From NCBI RefSeq assembly GCF_004402695.1, contig NZ_SOFL01000047.1:1-64000 (forward strand): a stretch of 64,000 bases of DNA. Reading direction: 5' to 3'. The DNA is from Cryobacterium adonitolivorans. Its GTDB lineage: Bacteria > Actinomycetota > Actinomycetes > Actinomycetales > Microbacteriaceae. A program made the translations under genes and the position numbers. This document shows, one piece after another, positions 40,863-50,707 of the stretch; positions within the stretch are counted from its first letter, which is position 1; each line of letters opens with the position of its first letter. Below the pieces are notes generated by a model, which made no database searches, had not been told where the DNA came from, and was given only the letters and a program-made list of their open reading frames with translations.

Positions 40863-42248
40863 GTGGCCGCACTTTCCCGTCTTGATTCCGTCATCGCCCT
40901 CGCCCGCCACCGCGGCTTCGTCTTCCAGGCCGGTGAGATCTACGGCGGTAGCCGGTCGGCCTGGGACTACGGGCCCCTCGGTGTGGAGCTCAAGGAGAAC
41001 ATCAAGAAGCAGTGGTGGCGGTTCATGGTCACCAGCCGCGACGACGTCGTGGGTCTGGACTCCTCGGTCATCCTGCCGCGCAAGGTCTGGGAGGCCTCCG
41101 GCCACGTTGAGGTCTTCTCCGACCCGCTCGTGGAGTGCACCAGCTGCCACAAGCGCTTCCGCGAGGACCACCTCGTGGAGGAGTTCGAGGAGAAGAAAGG
41201 CCGCCCACCCGAGGGCGGCATCGACGGCATCGCCTGCCCCAACTGCGGCAACCGGCACACCTGGACCGAGCCGCGCGCGTTCTCCGGCCTGCTCAAGACC
41301 TTCCTCGGGCCGGTCGACGACGAGGCCGGCATGCACTACCTGCGCCCCGAAACCGCGCAGGGGATCTTCGTGAACTTCGCCAACGTCCTGCAGGCCGCAC
41401 GCATGAAGCCCCCGTTCGGCATCGGCCAGATCGGCAAGAGCTTCCGCAACGAGATCACCCCCGGAAACTTCATCTTCCGCACCCGCGAGTTCGAGCAGAT
41501 GGAGATGGAATTCTTCGTCGAACCCGGCACCGACGAGGAGTGGCACCAGTACTGGATCGACCAGCGGATGAGCTGGTACACGGGCCTGGGCATCAACATC
41601 GACAACCTGCGCTTGTTCGAGCACCCCGCGGAGAAGCTCTCGCACTACTCCAAGCGCACCGTCGACATCGAGTACCGCTTCGGCTTCTCCGGCAGCGAGT
41701 TCGGCGAGCTCGAGGGTGTGGCCAACCGCACCGACTTCGACCTCAAGACGCATTCGGAGGCCTCCGGCAAGGACCTCTCCTACTTCGACCAGACCAAGAA
41801 CGAACGTTGGGTCCCCTACGTGATCGAGCCCGCGGCCGGTCTGACCCGTTCGCTGATGGCGTTCCTGGTGGATGCGTACAACGAGGAAGAGGTTCCCAAC
41901 GCGAAGGGCGGCGTCGACAAGCGCACCGTGCTCAAGCTCGACCCGCGCCTGGCCCCGATCAAGGCCGCCGTGCTGCCGCTGAGCCGTAACGAGGCCCTCT
42001 CGCCGATGGCCCGCTCGCTGGCCGCGCGTCTGCGCGAGTCCTGGAACGTGGACTTCGACGACGCCGGCGCCATCGGGCGCCGCTACCGCCGCCAGGACGA
42101 GATCGGCACGCCGTACTGCATCACGGTGGACTTCGACTCGCTCGAGGACCAGGCCGTCACCGTGCGTGACCGCGACACCATGGCGCAGGAGCGCGTGCCC
42201 CTGGCCGAGCTCGACGCGTACCTGGCCGTGCGCCTGCGCGGAGCGTAA
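40863..42248 (+). CDS. glyS: Glycine--tRNA ligase (dimeric type)
   Basis: A 461-residue class II synthetase of the alpha2 form. [22 protein letters not shown] lies near the N terminus. Motif 2 is in [29 protein letters not shown] and motif 3 in [14 protein letters not shown]. Cysteine pairs CTSC and CPNC may hold zinc. The C-terminal anticodon domain ends with the VPLAEL region. It charges tRNA-Gly in the cytoplasm. The start is GTG 40863. The leader contains a terminator-like hairpin, and an intrinsic terminator follows 39 bp downstream. Confidence 0.97.
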   Translation: MAALSRLDSVIALARHRGFVFQAGEIYGGSRSAWDYGPLGVELKENIKKQWWRFMVTSRDDVVGLDSSVILPRKVWEASGHVEVFSDPLVECTSCHKRFREDHLVEEFEEKKGRPPEGGIDGIACPNCGNRHTWTEPRAFSGLLKTFLGPVDDEAGMHYLRPETAQGIFVNFANVLQAARMKPPFGIGQIGKSFRNEITPGNFIFRTREFEQMEMEFFVEPGTDEEWHQYWIDQRMSWYTGLGINIDNLRLFEHPAEKLSHYSKRTVDIEYRFGFSGSEFGELEGVANRTDFDLKTHSEASGKDLSYFDQTKNERWVPYVIEPAAGLTRSLMAFLVDAYNEEEVPNAKGGVDKRTVLKLDPRLAPIKAAVLPLSRNEALSPMARSLAARLRESWNVDFDDAGAIGRRYRRQDEIGTPYCITVDFDSLEDQAVTVRDRDTMAQERVPLAELDAYLAVRLRGA

Positions 42249-42287
42249 CCGCCCGCCGCATCCGCACCCCGGCCGATCCCAAACCCG

Positions 42288-42316
42288 GCAGGGGAGCATA
42301 ACTCCTGCAATTTTTT
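42288..42316 (+). terminator. Intrinsic terminator of glyS
   Basis: The stem GCAGG(GG)AG / CTCCTGC has a CATAA loop and is followed by AATTTTTT. Its right half is also the left terminal repeat of element C. Confidence 0.75.
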
Positions 42317-42376
42317 AGAAACCGGCCCAAAACCGGCTGTTTTGCCCCCGTGCGGCAGAAATAGCAGGAGTTATGC
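42296..42376. repeat. Element C: 81-bp unit with 13-bp terminal inverted repeats
   Basis: GCATAACTCCTGC (42296-42308) and its exact complement (42364-42376) bound an AT-richer 55-bp interior containing two CCGG boxes and a TTTTTT run. It sits between convergent glyS and the alcohol dehydrogenase gene. It has the form of a MITE-like element or a long terminator. Only one copy is in the window. Confidence 0.65.
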
Positions 42377-42404
42377 ATCCTGCCCGCCGGGGGTGCCGGG
42401 GTGG

Positions 42405-43451
42405 CTAGGGCAGGGTCAGGTCTATCAGGGTGACGCCGGCGGCGGGCAGGGGCGCCGACATGGCGGCCAGGGCCGCGGGGGCATCCGCCAGCGGGATCCG
42501 GGTGCTGATCAGGTCCTGCGGGCGCAGCCGGCCGCTGGCCACCAGGGCCATCAGCTCGGGGTAGTCGCTGGCGGGCATGCCGTGGCTGCCGAGCACGGCC
42601 AGTTCACGGCCGATCACCACGCCCAGAGGCACGACGGGATCCTTGGCGAGCAGGCCGATCTGCACGTGCCGGCCGCGGGTGGCCAGCGAGCGGATGGCGA
42701 TCCCCACCGTGTTCTCCCGGCCGAGCGCCTCAACCGACACCTGGGCGCCGCCGTCCGAGAGCAGGCGCAGCCGGTCCACCACCGCGGCGTCGGTCATGAC
42801 GCTGGAGTTGACCGTATAGGCGGCACCGGCCCGCGCGGCCGCGGCCAGGGCGTCCACGCTGATGTCCACGGCGATCACCCGGGCGCCGAGCGCCTGGCCG
42901 ATCATCACCGCGGAGAGGCCCACCCCGCCGCAGCCGATCACCACGAGGGTTTCGCCGGCCATGAGCTTCGCCTGGTGCACGAGCCCGCGGTATGACGTGG
43001 CGAACCGGCACCCGAGCAGGGCGGCGGCACCGGCGTCGAGGTCGTCCGGCACCGCGATGAGGTTGACGTCGGCGTGGTGCAGCGCCACCCGCTCGGCGTA
43101 GGAGCCCCAGTGGGTGAAGCCGGGTTGGGTCTGGTTACGACAGACCTGGGCGTTGCCGCTGGCGCACTCCGGGCAGTCGCCGCAGGCGCAGACGAACGGT
43201 ACCGTGACCCGCTGGCCCACCGTGAACCGGGTGACCACGGGGCCGACGGCGTCGATCACGCCGACGAGCTCGTGGCCCGGTACGTGCGGCAGGGTGATGT
43301 CGGCGTCATGGCCCAGCCAGCCGTGCCAGTCGCTGCGGCAGAGCCCGGTGGCCTCCACCCGCACCACGACGCCGGCGGCGCTGGGCTCGGGATCGGCGAC
43401 CTCGCGGAGCACCGGCAGCGCACCGAAGTGATCGAACCAGACGGCCTTCAT
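42405..43451 (-). CDS. Zinc-dependent alcohol dehydrogenase family protein
   Basis: A 348-residue MDR enzyme. Catalytic zinc ligands lie in EATGLCRSDWHGWLG (Cys) and LPHVPGHELVGV (His, Glu). The structural zinc loop is CACGDCPECASGNAQVC, and the Rossmann motif is VIGCGGVGLSAVMI. It oxidises an alcohol or reduces an aldehyde with NAD(P)H; the substrate is not decided. It is convergent with glyS and 9 bp downstream of hemA on the same strand, so it may be read through from hemA. Confidence 0.92.
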   Translation of the reverse strand: MKAVWFDHFGALPVLREVADPEPSAAGVVVRVEATGLCRSDWHGWLGHDADITLPHVPGHELVGVIDAVGPVVTRFTVGQRVTVPFVCACGDCPECASGNAQVCRNQTQPGFTHWGSYAERVALHHADVNLIAVPDDLDAGAAALLGCRFATSYRGLVHQAKLMAGETLVVIGCGGVGLSAVMIGQALGARVIAVDISVDALAAAARAGAAYTVNSSVMTDAAVVDRLRLLSDGGAQVSVEALGRENTVGIAIRSLATRGRHVQIGLLAKDPVVPLGVVIGRELAVLGSHGMPASDYPELMALVASGRLRPQDLISTRIPLADAPAALAAMSAPLPAAGVTLIDLTLP

Positions 43452-43460
43452 GTCGGGACG

Positions 43461-44876
43461 TCAGGACGCGGCGTCGGAGATGCCGGCCGCCCCGGGCAGC
43501 TCGACGGCTGCCACTGCGGAGTCCGGCAGGGTCACCTCGATGCCGAACAGGGCGTCGAGTCCGCCGAGGAACGCTTCCTGATCGCCGGCACGGGCCAGCT
43601 CCCGGGAGCGCACCATGGGCGTGTGCAGCAGCACCCCGGCGAGGTGCCGCAGGGCGGACTCGGTTTGCTCGCTGGTGTCGCCGCGCCGCCTGGCCCGTTC
43701 GATTTCGCCGTCGAGGATGTCGAAGACATGCGAGCGCAGGGCCACGACGGCGGGCGCCAGGCTCTGCTCCTCGGCCACGGCCGAGAACTTCCTGGCGGCG
43801 CGGCCGACCAGCTTGCGGGCCTCGCTCGTGGCGTTCAGTTGTTCGAGGGGTGCGTGGATGCGGATGGTCTCGAGGTCGAGCAGCTCCACTCCGGGCACGT
43901 CGCTGACGTCGGGGTCGACGTTGCGCGGCAGGCCGAGGTCGATGACCAGCTGTCTGGCGGCCTCGGCTTCAAGCTCGGGCTCGGAGCCGATGGGGCAGGA
44001 GCGCACGGGGCCGGCCTCGGCCCCGGGAACCGATGTTCCGACACCGGCATGCGCTGTGGCGACAAGCCCGCGGCCGGCGGTGAGGATGCCCGCATCGATG
44101 ACGTGGTGTTCGACGGTGGTGCAGGTGAGGATCAAATCGGCCAGGGCGGTCTCGATGGCCAGGGCGTCGGCATCCGTCGACACCGCCGCAATGTCGTGGG
44201 CGACGGCGAATTTCGCGGCGCGGCCCGACGGCGAATAGACCCGCACATCGGTGACGCCGAGATCGCGCAGGGCCGCCAGCGAGGCGCCGGCGTACCGGCC
44301 GGTGCCCACCAGCAGCACCCGGGTGTGCGCCCAGTCGGTGACCCGGCTCTCAGCCAGTTCGAGCGCCAGGCGTACGAGGGAGCGGCCGGCGGCGCCGATG
44401 CCGGTGTGATTCTTCACACCGCGGGAGGTCTGCGAGGCGCGCTGGAACAGGCGCTCCAGTTCGGGGCTGGTGGTGCCGGCGGCGCGGGCCTCCTCGAGGG
44501 AGCGGCGCACCTGGCCGGCGATCTCGCCCTCACCGACGACCACGGATTCGAGCCCGCTGGTCACGGCGAAGAGGTGCTCGGCCACGCCGTTGCCGTGCAC
44601 GAGATCGAGGGTGTCGCGCAGCAGGGCGGCGCTCACGCCGGTGCTCGCGCTCACGGCGTCGATCGCGGCGTAGACCGCGGGAAGCGGCGAGACCCCGAAC
44701 GGTTCGTCCAGGTCGAGGTAGGCCTCGAAGCGGTTACAGGTGGCGACGACTACGGCCCCGCTGAGGGCATCGTGCCCCGTGAGCATCCCGCCCGCCGCTG
44801 AATCCGCGCCCACAGACAGCTTTTCGAGCACGTCGAAGCTGGAGTTCTTGTGGTTCGCGGACAAACAAATCAACAC
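43461..44876 (-). CDS. hemA: Glutamyl-tRNA reductase
   Basis: A 471-residue enzyme making glutamate-1-semialdehyde from Glu-tRNA with NADPH, the first committed step of tetrapyrrole synthesis. The catalytic Cys is in [11 protein letters not shown]. The substrate region [18 protein letters not shown], the NADPH fold [10 protein letters not shown] and a C-terminal dimerisation helix region with a long tail are present. GTG 44876 begins the usual [10 protein letters not shown]-type N terminus; no strong ribosome site is visible. It is divergent from the hemE operon, with only about 70 bp shared. Confidence 0.96.
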   Translation of the reverse strand: MLICLSANHKNSSFDVLEKLSVGADSAAGGMLTGHDALSGAVVVATCNRFEAYLDLDEPFGVSPLPAVYAAIDAVSASTGVSAALLRDTLDLVHGNGVAEHLFAVTSGLESVVVGEGEIAGQVRRSLEEARAAGTTSPELERLFQRASQTSRGVKNHTGIGAAGRSLVRLALELAESRVTDWAHTRVLLVGTGRYAGASLAALRDLGVTDVRVYSPSGRAAKFAVAHDIAAVSTDADALAIETALADLILTCTTVEHHVIDAGILTAGRGLVATAHAGVGTSVPGAEAGPVRSCPIGSEPELEAEAARQLVIDLGLPRNVDPDVSDVPGVELLDLETIRIHAPLEQLNATSEARKLVGRAARKFSAVAEEQSLAPAVVALRSHVFDILDGEIERARRRGDTSEQTESALRHLAGVLLHTPMVRSRELARAGDQEAFLGGLDALFGIEVTLPDSAVAAVELPGAAGISDAAS

Positions 44877-44949
44877 CGCTTGATTCTACGGTGTGCGCAA
44901 CAACACCTCGAATCGTTCCCCCGGCCGATGTAGAGGAGAATCGAACGTG

Positions 44950-46095
44950 ATGAACCTCGAGACGACGCACCCACTTTCTTCCGGCCTCACCGCGGACTCC
45001 CGGCTCGTCCGGGCGTACCAGGGCACCCGGCCAGACGTGACTCCGGTCTGGTTTATGCGCCAGGCCGGCCGTTCCCTGCCCGAATACCGTGAGCTGCGGG
45101 TGGGCACCCAGATGCTCGACGCCTGCCTGGACCCCGCGATGGCCAGCGAAATCACCCTGCAGCCGATCCGTCGGCACGGCGTCGACGCCGGCATCCTGTT
45201 CAGCGACATCGTCGTTCCTCTCAAGCTCGTGGGCGTCGATGTCGAGATCGTGGCGGGCCGCGGGCCGGTGCTCGCCCGAGCGGTGCGCACCGCGGCGGAT
45301 GTCGACCGCCTCACCGCGCTGGACCCTGCCGTGCTCGACACCGCGCTGGCCCCCATCAGCGAGGCCGTCGCGCTCACTGTCGCCGCGCTGGGCTCGACAC
45401 CGCTGATCGGTTTCGCCGGGGCGCCGTTCACCCTCGCCGCCTACATCGTCGAGGGCGGACCGTCCAAGGACCACATCCACGCCCGCACCCTCATGCATTC
45501 CGACCCTGAGGCCTGGGCCAAGCTGATGGCCTGGACCGCAGAGGTCACCGGCCGGTTCCTCCGCGCCCAGGTGCTCGCCGGCGCCAGTGCCGCGCAGCTG
45601 TTCGATTCCTGGGCCGGTGCCCTCTCTCTCGACGACTACACCCGCTTCGTCGCCCCGGCGTCCACCGCGGCGATTTCGCACGTGCGCGACCTCACCTATT
45701 CGGAGCCGGCGTCCGACGCGGCCGCCGATCCGGAGTCGATCCGCCGCAATGTGCCCGTCGTGCACTTCGGCGTCGGAACCGGCGAACTGCTCAAGGCGAT
45801 GCACGGCATCGGCGCCGACGTCGTCGGGGTGGACTACAGGGTGCCGCTTGATGAGGCCAGCCGGCGCCTCGGCGGCGTCGTGCCCGTTCAGGGCAACATC
45901 GACCCGGCCCTGCTCAACGCGCCCTGGCCGGTGCTCGAGGCGCACGTTCTCGACGTGCTCGAGCGCGGCCGCACGGCGCCGTCGCACGTGCTCAACCTGG
46001 GCCACGGCGTGCCGCCGGAGACGAACCCCGACGTGCTCACCCGGCTGGTCGAGTTCGTGCACACCACGACGTCGAACGCCTCCACCGCTCAGTAG
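44950..46095 (+). CDS. hemE: Uroporphyrinogen decarboxylase
   Basis: About 381 residues. It decarboxylates the four acetates of uroporphyrinogen III to give coproporphyrinogen III. The signature PVWFMRQAGRSLPEYRELR carries the substrate arginines; ILFSDIVVPL, GFAGAPFTLAAYIVEGG and LNLGHGVPPETNP are typical. GTG 44947 directly precedes the ATG at 44950, and AGGAG at 44934 suits either. It is the first gene of the large plus-strand haem unit. Confidence 0.96.
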   Translation: MNLETTHPLSSGLTADSRLVRAYQGTRPDVTPVWFMRQAGRSLPEYRELRVGTQMLDACLDPAMASEITLQPIRRHGVDAGILFSDIVVPLKLVGVDVEIVAGRGPVLARAVRTAADVDRLTALDPAVLDTALAPISEAVALTVAALGSTPLIGFAGAPFTLAAYIVEGGPSKDHIHARTLMHSDPEAWAKLMAWTAEVTGRFLRAQVLAGASAAQLFDSWAGALSLDDYTRFVAPASTAAISHVRDLTYSEPASDAAADPESIRRNVPVVHFGVGTGELLKAMHGIGADVVGVDYRVPLDEASRRLGGVVPVQGNIDPALLNAPWPVLEAHVLDVLERGRTAPSHVLNLGHGVPPETNPDVLTRLVEFVHTTTSNASTAQ

Positions 46096-46134
46096 AGCCC
46101 GTGCCGGTGGTAGCCGCCGGCAGAAAGCAAGGTC

Positions 46135-47628
46135 ATGAAGGACGTCTTGGTCATCGGCGGAGGTGTCGCCGGCCTGGTGGCCGCCCGCGAGTGCGCCCAC
46201 CTCGGGCTCAGCGTTGCCGTGCTGGAGGCTGCCGACACTGTCGGCGGCGCCGTGGCCGGCCACGAGGTCGCGGGCCTGCAGCTCGACGCCGGCGCGGAGA
46301 GCTTCGCCGTGCGCGGCAACACGGTTGCGGCCTTCATCGCCGGCCTCGGCCTCACCAACGAGATCGTCGAACCCAACCCGGCCGGGGCCTGGCTGCACCT
46401 GCCGGCGCACCGGCCCGGCGGCGCACCAGTGTCGGTGCCGCTGCCTAAGGCCGGCGTGCTCGGCATTCCCGGGTCTCCGTTGGCCGATGACGTGCGCCGA
46501 GCGATCGGCTGGTCCGGCGCCCTCCGCGCCTACGCCGACCGGCTGATGCCGGTGCTCAAGATCGGCCGCGAGCAGAGCCTCGGCGAGCTCGTCGGCAAGC
46601 GGATGGGGACGAAAGTGCTCGAACGCCTGGTCAACCCGGTCGCCGGCGGGGTCTACGCCACCGCGGCCGCCGACCTCGAGGTCGACGTCGTGGCCCCCGG
46701 CCTCAACCGCGCCCTCACCACAGCCGGCTCGCTCTCCGGCGCCGTCACCGCCCTGCGCACCGCCGCGCCGGCCGGTTCCGCCGTTCGGGGGCTGAACGGC
46801 GGCATGCACCGCCTGGTCGACGCCCTCGTCGCCGACCTCGACACCTACGACGTCGAGATCCGCACGCACACCGCCGTGACCGGCCTCACGCCGGTCGACG
46901 TCAGGTCGACCGACGACGCAGAGGCCACGACCCGCACCTGGGTCGTCTCGCTCCTTCCGGCGACGGATGCCACGACCGGCGCCGCAGCCGACGATCCGAA
47001 CACCGCCTCGGCCCGGCACATCATCCTCGCCGTGCCCGCGGCGGCCGCTCTGGTCCTGCTGGCCCCGCTCGGCGCCGAGTTCGCCGCCCTCGCCGCACTC
47101 GACTGGCCGGAACCGGCCGCCGTTGAACTCGCCACCCTGGTACTCGACGCCCCGGCGCTGGACGCGCACCCGCGCGGCACCGGCGCGCTCGTGGCCGAGG
47201 GCACCCCAGGCGTCACCGCCAAGGCGATCACCCACGTCACCGCCAAGTGGGCCTGGCTGGCTGCCCTCACACCGCCCGGCCGGCACGTGGTGCGGCTCTC
47301 CTACGGACGCGCCGGCGCCCCGGTGCCGACCCTCGGACTCAGCGACGACGAGCTGCAGCACCTCGCCGTGCACGATGCCGCCGCCATCCTCGGGGTAAAC
47401 CTCGCGGACGCCCAGGTGGCCGGTTTCGCCCGCACCCTGTGGGCCGACGGCCTCTCGCCGGCCACGATCGGCGCGCCGGAGCGCATCCGCCGGGTGCGCG
47501 AGGTCGTCGACGGCACGCCCGGCCTCGACGTGACCGGCGGCTGGCTCTCCGGCACCGGCCTGGCCTCGGTGATCCCCGATGCCCTCGCGGCGGGTATCCG
47601 CGGCAGGCGGGCAGTGCTAGACCTCTGA
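46135..47628 (+). CDS. hemY: Protoporphyrinogen/coproporphyrinogen oxidase (HemY/CgoX type)
   Basis: A 497-residue FAD enzyme with the dinucleotide motif VIGGGVAGLVAAREC at the start, LDAGAESFAVRG (family-specific), NPVAGGVYA and the C-terminal FAD-binding GGWLSGTGLASVI. In organisms with HemQ it oxidises coproporphyrinogen III to coproporphyrin III. It lies 39 bp after hemE. The protein is Ala-rich, with an insertion around residues 255-290. Three small envelope genes separate it from hemQ. Confidence 0.94.
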   Translation: MKDVLVIGGGVAGLVAARECAHLGLSVAVLEAADTVGGAVAGHEVAGLQLDAGAESFAVRGNTVAAFIAGLGLTNEIVEPNPAGAWLHLPAHRPGGAPVSVPLPKAGVLGIPGSPLADDVRRAIGWSGALRAYADRLMPVLKIGREQSLGELVGKRMGTKVLERLVNPVAGGVYATAAADLEVDVVAPGLNRALTTAGSLSGAVTALRTAAPAGSAVRGLNGGMHRLVDALVADLDTYDVEIRTHTAVTGLTPVDVRSTDDAEATTRTWVVSLLPATDATTGAAADDPNTASARHIILAVPAAAALVLLAPLGAEFAALAALDWPEPAAVELATLVLDAPALDAHPRGTGALVAEGTPGVTAKAITHVTAKWAWLAALTPPGRHVVRLSYGRAGAPVPTLGLSDDELQHLAVHDAAAILGVNLADAQVAGFARTLWADGLSPATIGAPERIRRVREVVDGTPGLDVTGGWLSGTGLASVIPDALAAGIRGRRAVLDL

Positions 47629-47717
47629 TCAGGACCGTTTTGTGCCACGTACACATGTGCGTCCCCGGGCTGGGGGGTTACGCTGGCAATACATGAACGT
47701 ATAGGAATGGAGTCACA

Positions 47718-48062
47718 ATGCGGGGAAAGCTTCTTTTCATCACGGGTGGCCTCGTCGGCTACGTGCTGGGTGCACGCGCCGGACGTAAGCGCTACGACCA
47801 GATCGCGTCGGCCGCTTCAGACCTGTGGAACCGGCCGCCCGTGCAGAGGCGCGTGAACGAGGTCAAGGACTTCGCCCTCGAGCGCGTTGGCGACGTTCCC
47901 GGCGCCCTGTACGAAGCGGGCAAGAAGGTCGCCTCCGCCGTGGCGAGCAAGGCCGAGAAGAAGGGTGCTCCGGCGACCGGCGCGTCCGGCGCTGCCACAG
48001 CGGCCACGAAGGCCGCTGCGTCTGCCCCGAAGGCCGCCGACGACACCACGGCCGCGCAGTAG
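47718..48062 (+). CDS. YtxH-like small membrane protein
   Basis: A 114-residue protein: one N-terminal membrane helix (LLFITGGLVGYVLGARAGRKRYD, a glycine-rich start typical of YtxH-like proteins), an amphipathic middle (VQRRVNEVKDFALERVG) and an Ala/Lys-rich tail (residues 75-114). The role is unknown; relatives are linked to general stress. A ribosome site AATGGAG precedes the ATG. It opens a three-gene cassette inside the haem operon. Confidence 0.8.
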   Translation: MRGKLLFITGGLVGYVLGARAGRKRYDQIASAASDLWNRPPVQRRVNEVKDFALERVGDVPGALYEAGKKVASAVASKAEKKGAPATGASGAATAATKAAASAPKAADDTTAAQ

Positions 48063-48094
48063 TCCCGCCGACGACAGTCCAAGGAAGGATGCCA

Positions 48095-48511
48095 GTGAGC
48101 AACAGCGGGTATAACCCCAAGAGCAAGCAGTCACTGTTCACGCTCCTCAGCGAGCTTCCGGGTCAGATCGTTGATCTGGTCAAGGCCGAGATCGACGCCT
48201 TCAAGGCCGACATCTCCGGCAAGGCCAAGAATGTGGGAATCGGCCTGGGCCTGTTCATCGGTGCCGCGGTGTTCGCCTTCTTTTCGATCGTCGTCTTCAT
48301 CGCGCTGGCCGTGATCGCCCTCGACCTCGTGCTGCCGCTGTGGCTGGCCGCGCTCATCGTGGCCGTCGCGCTGCTGCTGATCGCGGTGATCCTGGCCCTG
48401 GTCGGGCTCAGCCGGGTCAAAAAGGGCACTCGCCATGACCCTGAGGGCGTGACCGCGAGCATCCAGAAGGATGTCGACGCATTCAAGGGAGTTGGCGACT
48501 ATGAGCACTGA
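48095..48511 (+). CDS. Phage-holin-like membrane protein (actinobacterial Holin-X / DUF1469)
   Basis: A 138-residue protein with an N-terminal amphipathic part (SLFTLLSELPGQIVDLVKAEIDAFK), two long membrane helices (about 50-75 and 80-108) and a charged tail. This is the layout of the actinobacterial putative holin-X superfamily, which is chromosomal and not tied to lysis. GTG 48095 is preferred over ATG 48089 because AAGGAAGG touches the ATG but is 7 bp from the GTG. The next gene overlaps its end by 11 bp. Confidence 0.85.
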   Translation: MSNSGYNPKSKQSLFTLLSELPGQIVDLVKAEIDAFKADISGKAKNVGIGLGLFIGAAVFAFFSIVVFIALAVIALDLVLPLWLAALIVAVALLLIAVILALVGLSRVKKGTRHDPEGVTASIQKDVDAFKGVGDYEH

Positions 48512-48788
48512 CAAGACCCCGGAAACCACGCCGGAACACCACAGCACCGCCGAGCTGCGCTCCGAAGCCGACCGGGCCCGTGCCGCGCTCGCCGGCACGC
48601 TGGACGCGATCGAGTACAAGCTCAACGTGCCCAAGCAGATCAAGATCAACACCCGGCGATTCACACTCGGGCTGCACAGGCTCGGCGATGACAATCCCCT
48701 CGCCCTGGCCGGCATCGCCCTCGGCGCCGCCGCTGCAGCGGGCACGATCGTGTGGTGGGGCGTGAAAACGGTCCTCGACCGCCGCTGA
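48501..48788 (+). CDS. DUF3618-family protein
   Basis: A 95-residue protein with the DUF3618 pattern: LRSEADRARAALAGTLDAIEYKLNVPKQ, then a C-terminal membrane helix (PLALAGIALGAAAAAGTIVWW). It is commonly found directly after Holin-X genes in actinobacteria, as here with an 11-bp overlap and an AAGGGAG site within the upstream gene. The function is unknown; a peripheral membrane or cell-envelope stress role is inferred from context. Confidence 0.85.
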   Translation: MSTDKTPETTPEHHSTAELRSEADRARAALAGTLDAIEYKLNVPKQIKINTRRFTLGLHRLGDDNPLALAGIALGAAAAAGTIVWWGVKTVLDRR

Positions 48789-48848
48789 TCGCGCGGGTGG
48801 GCGGGTCTACTTTTGGCTCTCCGGGCAAAGCGGTGGAGACTAGTACAC

Positions 48849-49613
48849 ATGACTCACCCGGCTGCCGGAGAGGCAGTAGACATGACCGTGCCCACCCCCG
48901 CTTCACACACCTCGCCAGAGGCTGAACCCACCGAGGCCTCGCCCTCCGGATTCACCCTCTTCACGGTGCTGCGCAAGGATCCGGCGAACCCCGACGACCT
49001 CGACGGCCACGACGTGCCGCGTTTCGTCGACGAGCTGGACGACATCATCGGACTCGTCGAAGCCGAGGGTGTGACCCTCCGCGGCATCTACGACGTCTCC
49101 GGCCTCCGCGCCGACGCCGACGTGATGCTCTGGACCCACGCCGACGAGGCCCAGACCCTGCAGTGGGCCAACCGCGAGCTGCGCCGCAGCCGTCTGCTCA
49201 AGAGCCTGCTGCCCACCTGGAACGCCATGGGCGTGCACCGCGACGCCGAGTTCAACAAGAACCACGTGCCCGGCTTCCTGCGCGGCGTCGAGCCCAAGGG
49301 CTGGCTCACCGTCTACCCCTTCGTGCGCAGCTACGAGTGGTACCTGCTGCCAGAGGCCGAACGCAGCAAGATGCTCGCCGACCACGGCCGCAAGGGCGCC
49401 GCATTCCGTGGCGCCATCGCGAACACCGTCTCGTCGTTCGCGCTGGGCGATTACGAGTGGCTGCTGCCGATCGAGTCCGACGAGCTCACCGAACTTGTCG
49501 ACCTGATGCGCGAGCTCCGCGCCACCGACGCCCGCATGCACGTCCGCGAAGAGGTGCCGTTCTACACCGGCCGTCGCATCTCCACCGCCGAGCTCGTGGA
49601 GGTCCTGCAGTAA
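48849..49613 (+). CDS. hemQ: Coprohaem decarboxylase (HemQ, chlorite-dismutase-like)
   Basis: About 254 residues, of which the first 35 are low-complexity. It decarboxylates coprohaem III to haem b using peroxide, the last step of the coproporphyrin route. Motifs include FTLFTVLRKD, the tyrosine-bearing VYPFVRSYEWYLL, and the proximal His in MLADHGRKGAAF, followed by NTVSSFALGDYEWLL. ATG 48849 is used; ATG 48882 is an alternative. Its stop overlaps the hemH ATG (TAATG). Confidence 0.95.
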   Translation: MTHPAAGEAVDMTVPTPASHTSPEAEPTEASPSGFTLFTVLRKDPANPDDLDGHDVPRFVDELDDIIGLVEAEGVTLRGIYDVSGLRADADVMLWTHADEAQTLQWANRELRRSRLLKSLLPTWNAMGVHRDAEFNKNHVPGFLRGVEPKGWLTVYPFVRSYEWYLLPEAERSKMLADHGRKGAAFRGAIANTVSSFALGDYEWLLPIESDELTELVDLMRELRATDARMHVREEVPFYTGRRISTAELVEVLQ

Positions 49614-50707
49614 TGACGAGCTACGACGCCATCCTCCTCGCCGGCTTCGGCGGGCCAGAGGGCCAGGACGATGTGATTCCTTTCCTGCGCAACGTCACCC
49701 GCGGCCGTGGCATCCCCGAGGAGCGCCTCGAAGAGGTTGCGGTGCACTACCGTCACTTCGGCGGCATCAGCCCGATCAACAACCAGAACCGCGTGCTGCG
49801 CGCCGCCCTGCAGGCTGAACTGGACCGCCGCGGCATCGCTCTGCCGGTGATCTGGGGAAACCGCAACTGGGCGCCCTACCTGCCGGACACCATCGCCGAA
49901 GCTCACGCTGCCGGGCAGGACCGCCTGCTCGCCATCGCCACCAGCGCCTACAGCTCGTACTCCGGCTGCCGGCAGTACCGCGAGGACTTCGCCCAGGCGC
50001 TGGACTCGACCGGACTCACCGGCACCGTGCAGATCGACAAGATCCGCCAGTTCTTCGACCACCCCGGCTTCGTCACCCCGTTCATCGAGGGTGTGCGCCA
50101 GGGCCTGGCCGACGCCGTGGCCGCGAACCCGGGCATCGACCTCAGCACCGAGGTCGAGGTGCTCTTCAGTACCCACTCGATCCCGTCCACGGATGCCGCC
50201 AAGAGCGGCCCTGCCGAACGCGGCTTCGGGGAGGGTGGCGCTTACGCCGCCCAGCACCTGGCCGTCGCCGACCTGGTCATGCAGGGCCTCGACACCCCGT
50301 GGCAGCTGGTCTACCAGTCTCGCAGCGGCCCGCCCAGCATGCCGTGGCTCGAGCCCGACATCAACGACGCCATCGCGCTCCTGCCGGCGCGCGGCGTTCG
50401 CGCCGTCATCATCGTGCCGCTCGGCTTCGTCAGCGACCACATGGAGGTCATGTGGGACCTCGACAACGAAGCCACCGAAACGGCCAGGGAACACAGCCTC
50501 TTCTCGGTGCGCGTTCCCACGCCCGGCGCGGACCCGGTCTTCGTGAGCGGCCTGATCGATCTTGTCGAGGAGCGCCTGAACGACGTGCCCGCCGCGGATC
50601 GCCCTGCCCTGACCGACCTCGGCCCCTGGTACGACATCTGTCGGCCGGGTTGCTGCGAGAACGTGCGCCTCGGCTTCAAGCCGGCCGTGGCCGGTGTTGC
50701 GCCGTGA
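49613..50707 (+). CDS. hemH: Coproporphyrin ferrochelatase (HemH/CpfC)
   Basis: A 364-residue enzyme inserting Fe2+ into coproporphyrin III. Motifs include LLAGFGGPEGQDDV at the start, HYRHFGGISPINNQN, LFSTHSIP with the catalytic His, and PLGFVSDHMEVMWDLD with the conserved Glu. Cysteines at SGCRQY and in the C-terminal DICRPGCCENVR match the positions of the [2Fe-2S] ligands of actinobacterial ferrochelatases. ATG overlaps the hemQ stop by one base, with GGAGGT upstream. Confidence 0.95.
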   Translation: MTSYDAILLAGFGGPEGQDDVIPFLRNVTRGRGIPEERLEEVAVHYRHFGGISPINNQNRVLRAALQAELDRRGIALPVIWGNRNWAPYLPDTIAEAHAAGQDRLLAIATSAYSSYSGCRQYREDFAQALDSTGLTGTVQIDKIRQFFDHPGFVTPFIEGVRQGLADAVAANPGIDLSTEVEVLFSTHSIPSTDAAKSGPAERGFGEGGAYAAQHLAVADLVMQGLDTPWQLVYQSRSGPPSMPWLEPDINDAIALLPARGVRAVIIVPLGFVSDHMEVMWDLDNEATETAREHSLFSVRVPTPGADPVFVSGLIDLVEERLNDVPAADRPALTDLGPWYDICRPGCCENVRLGFKPAVAGVAP

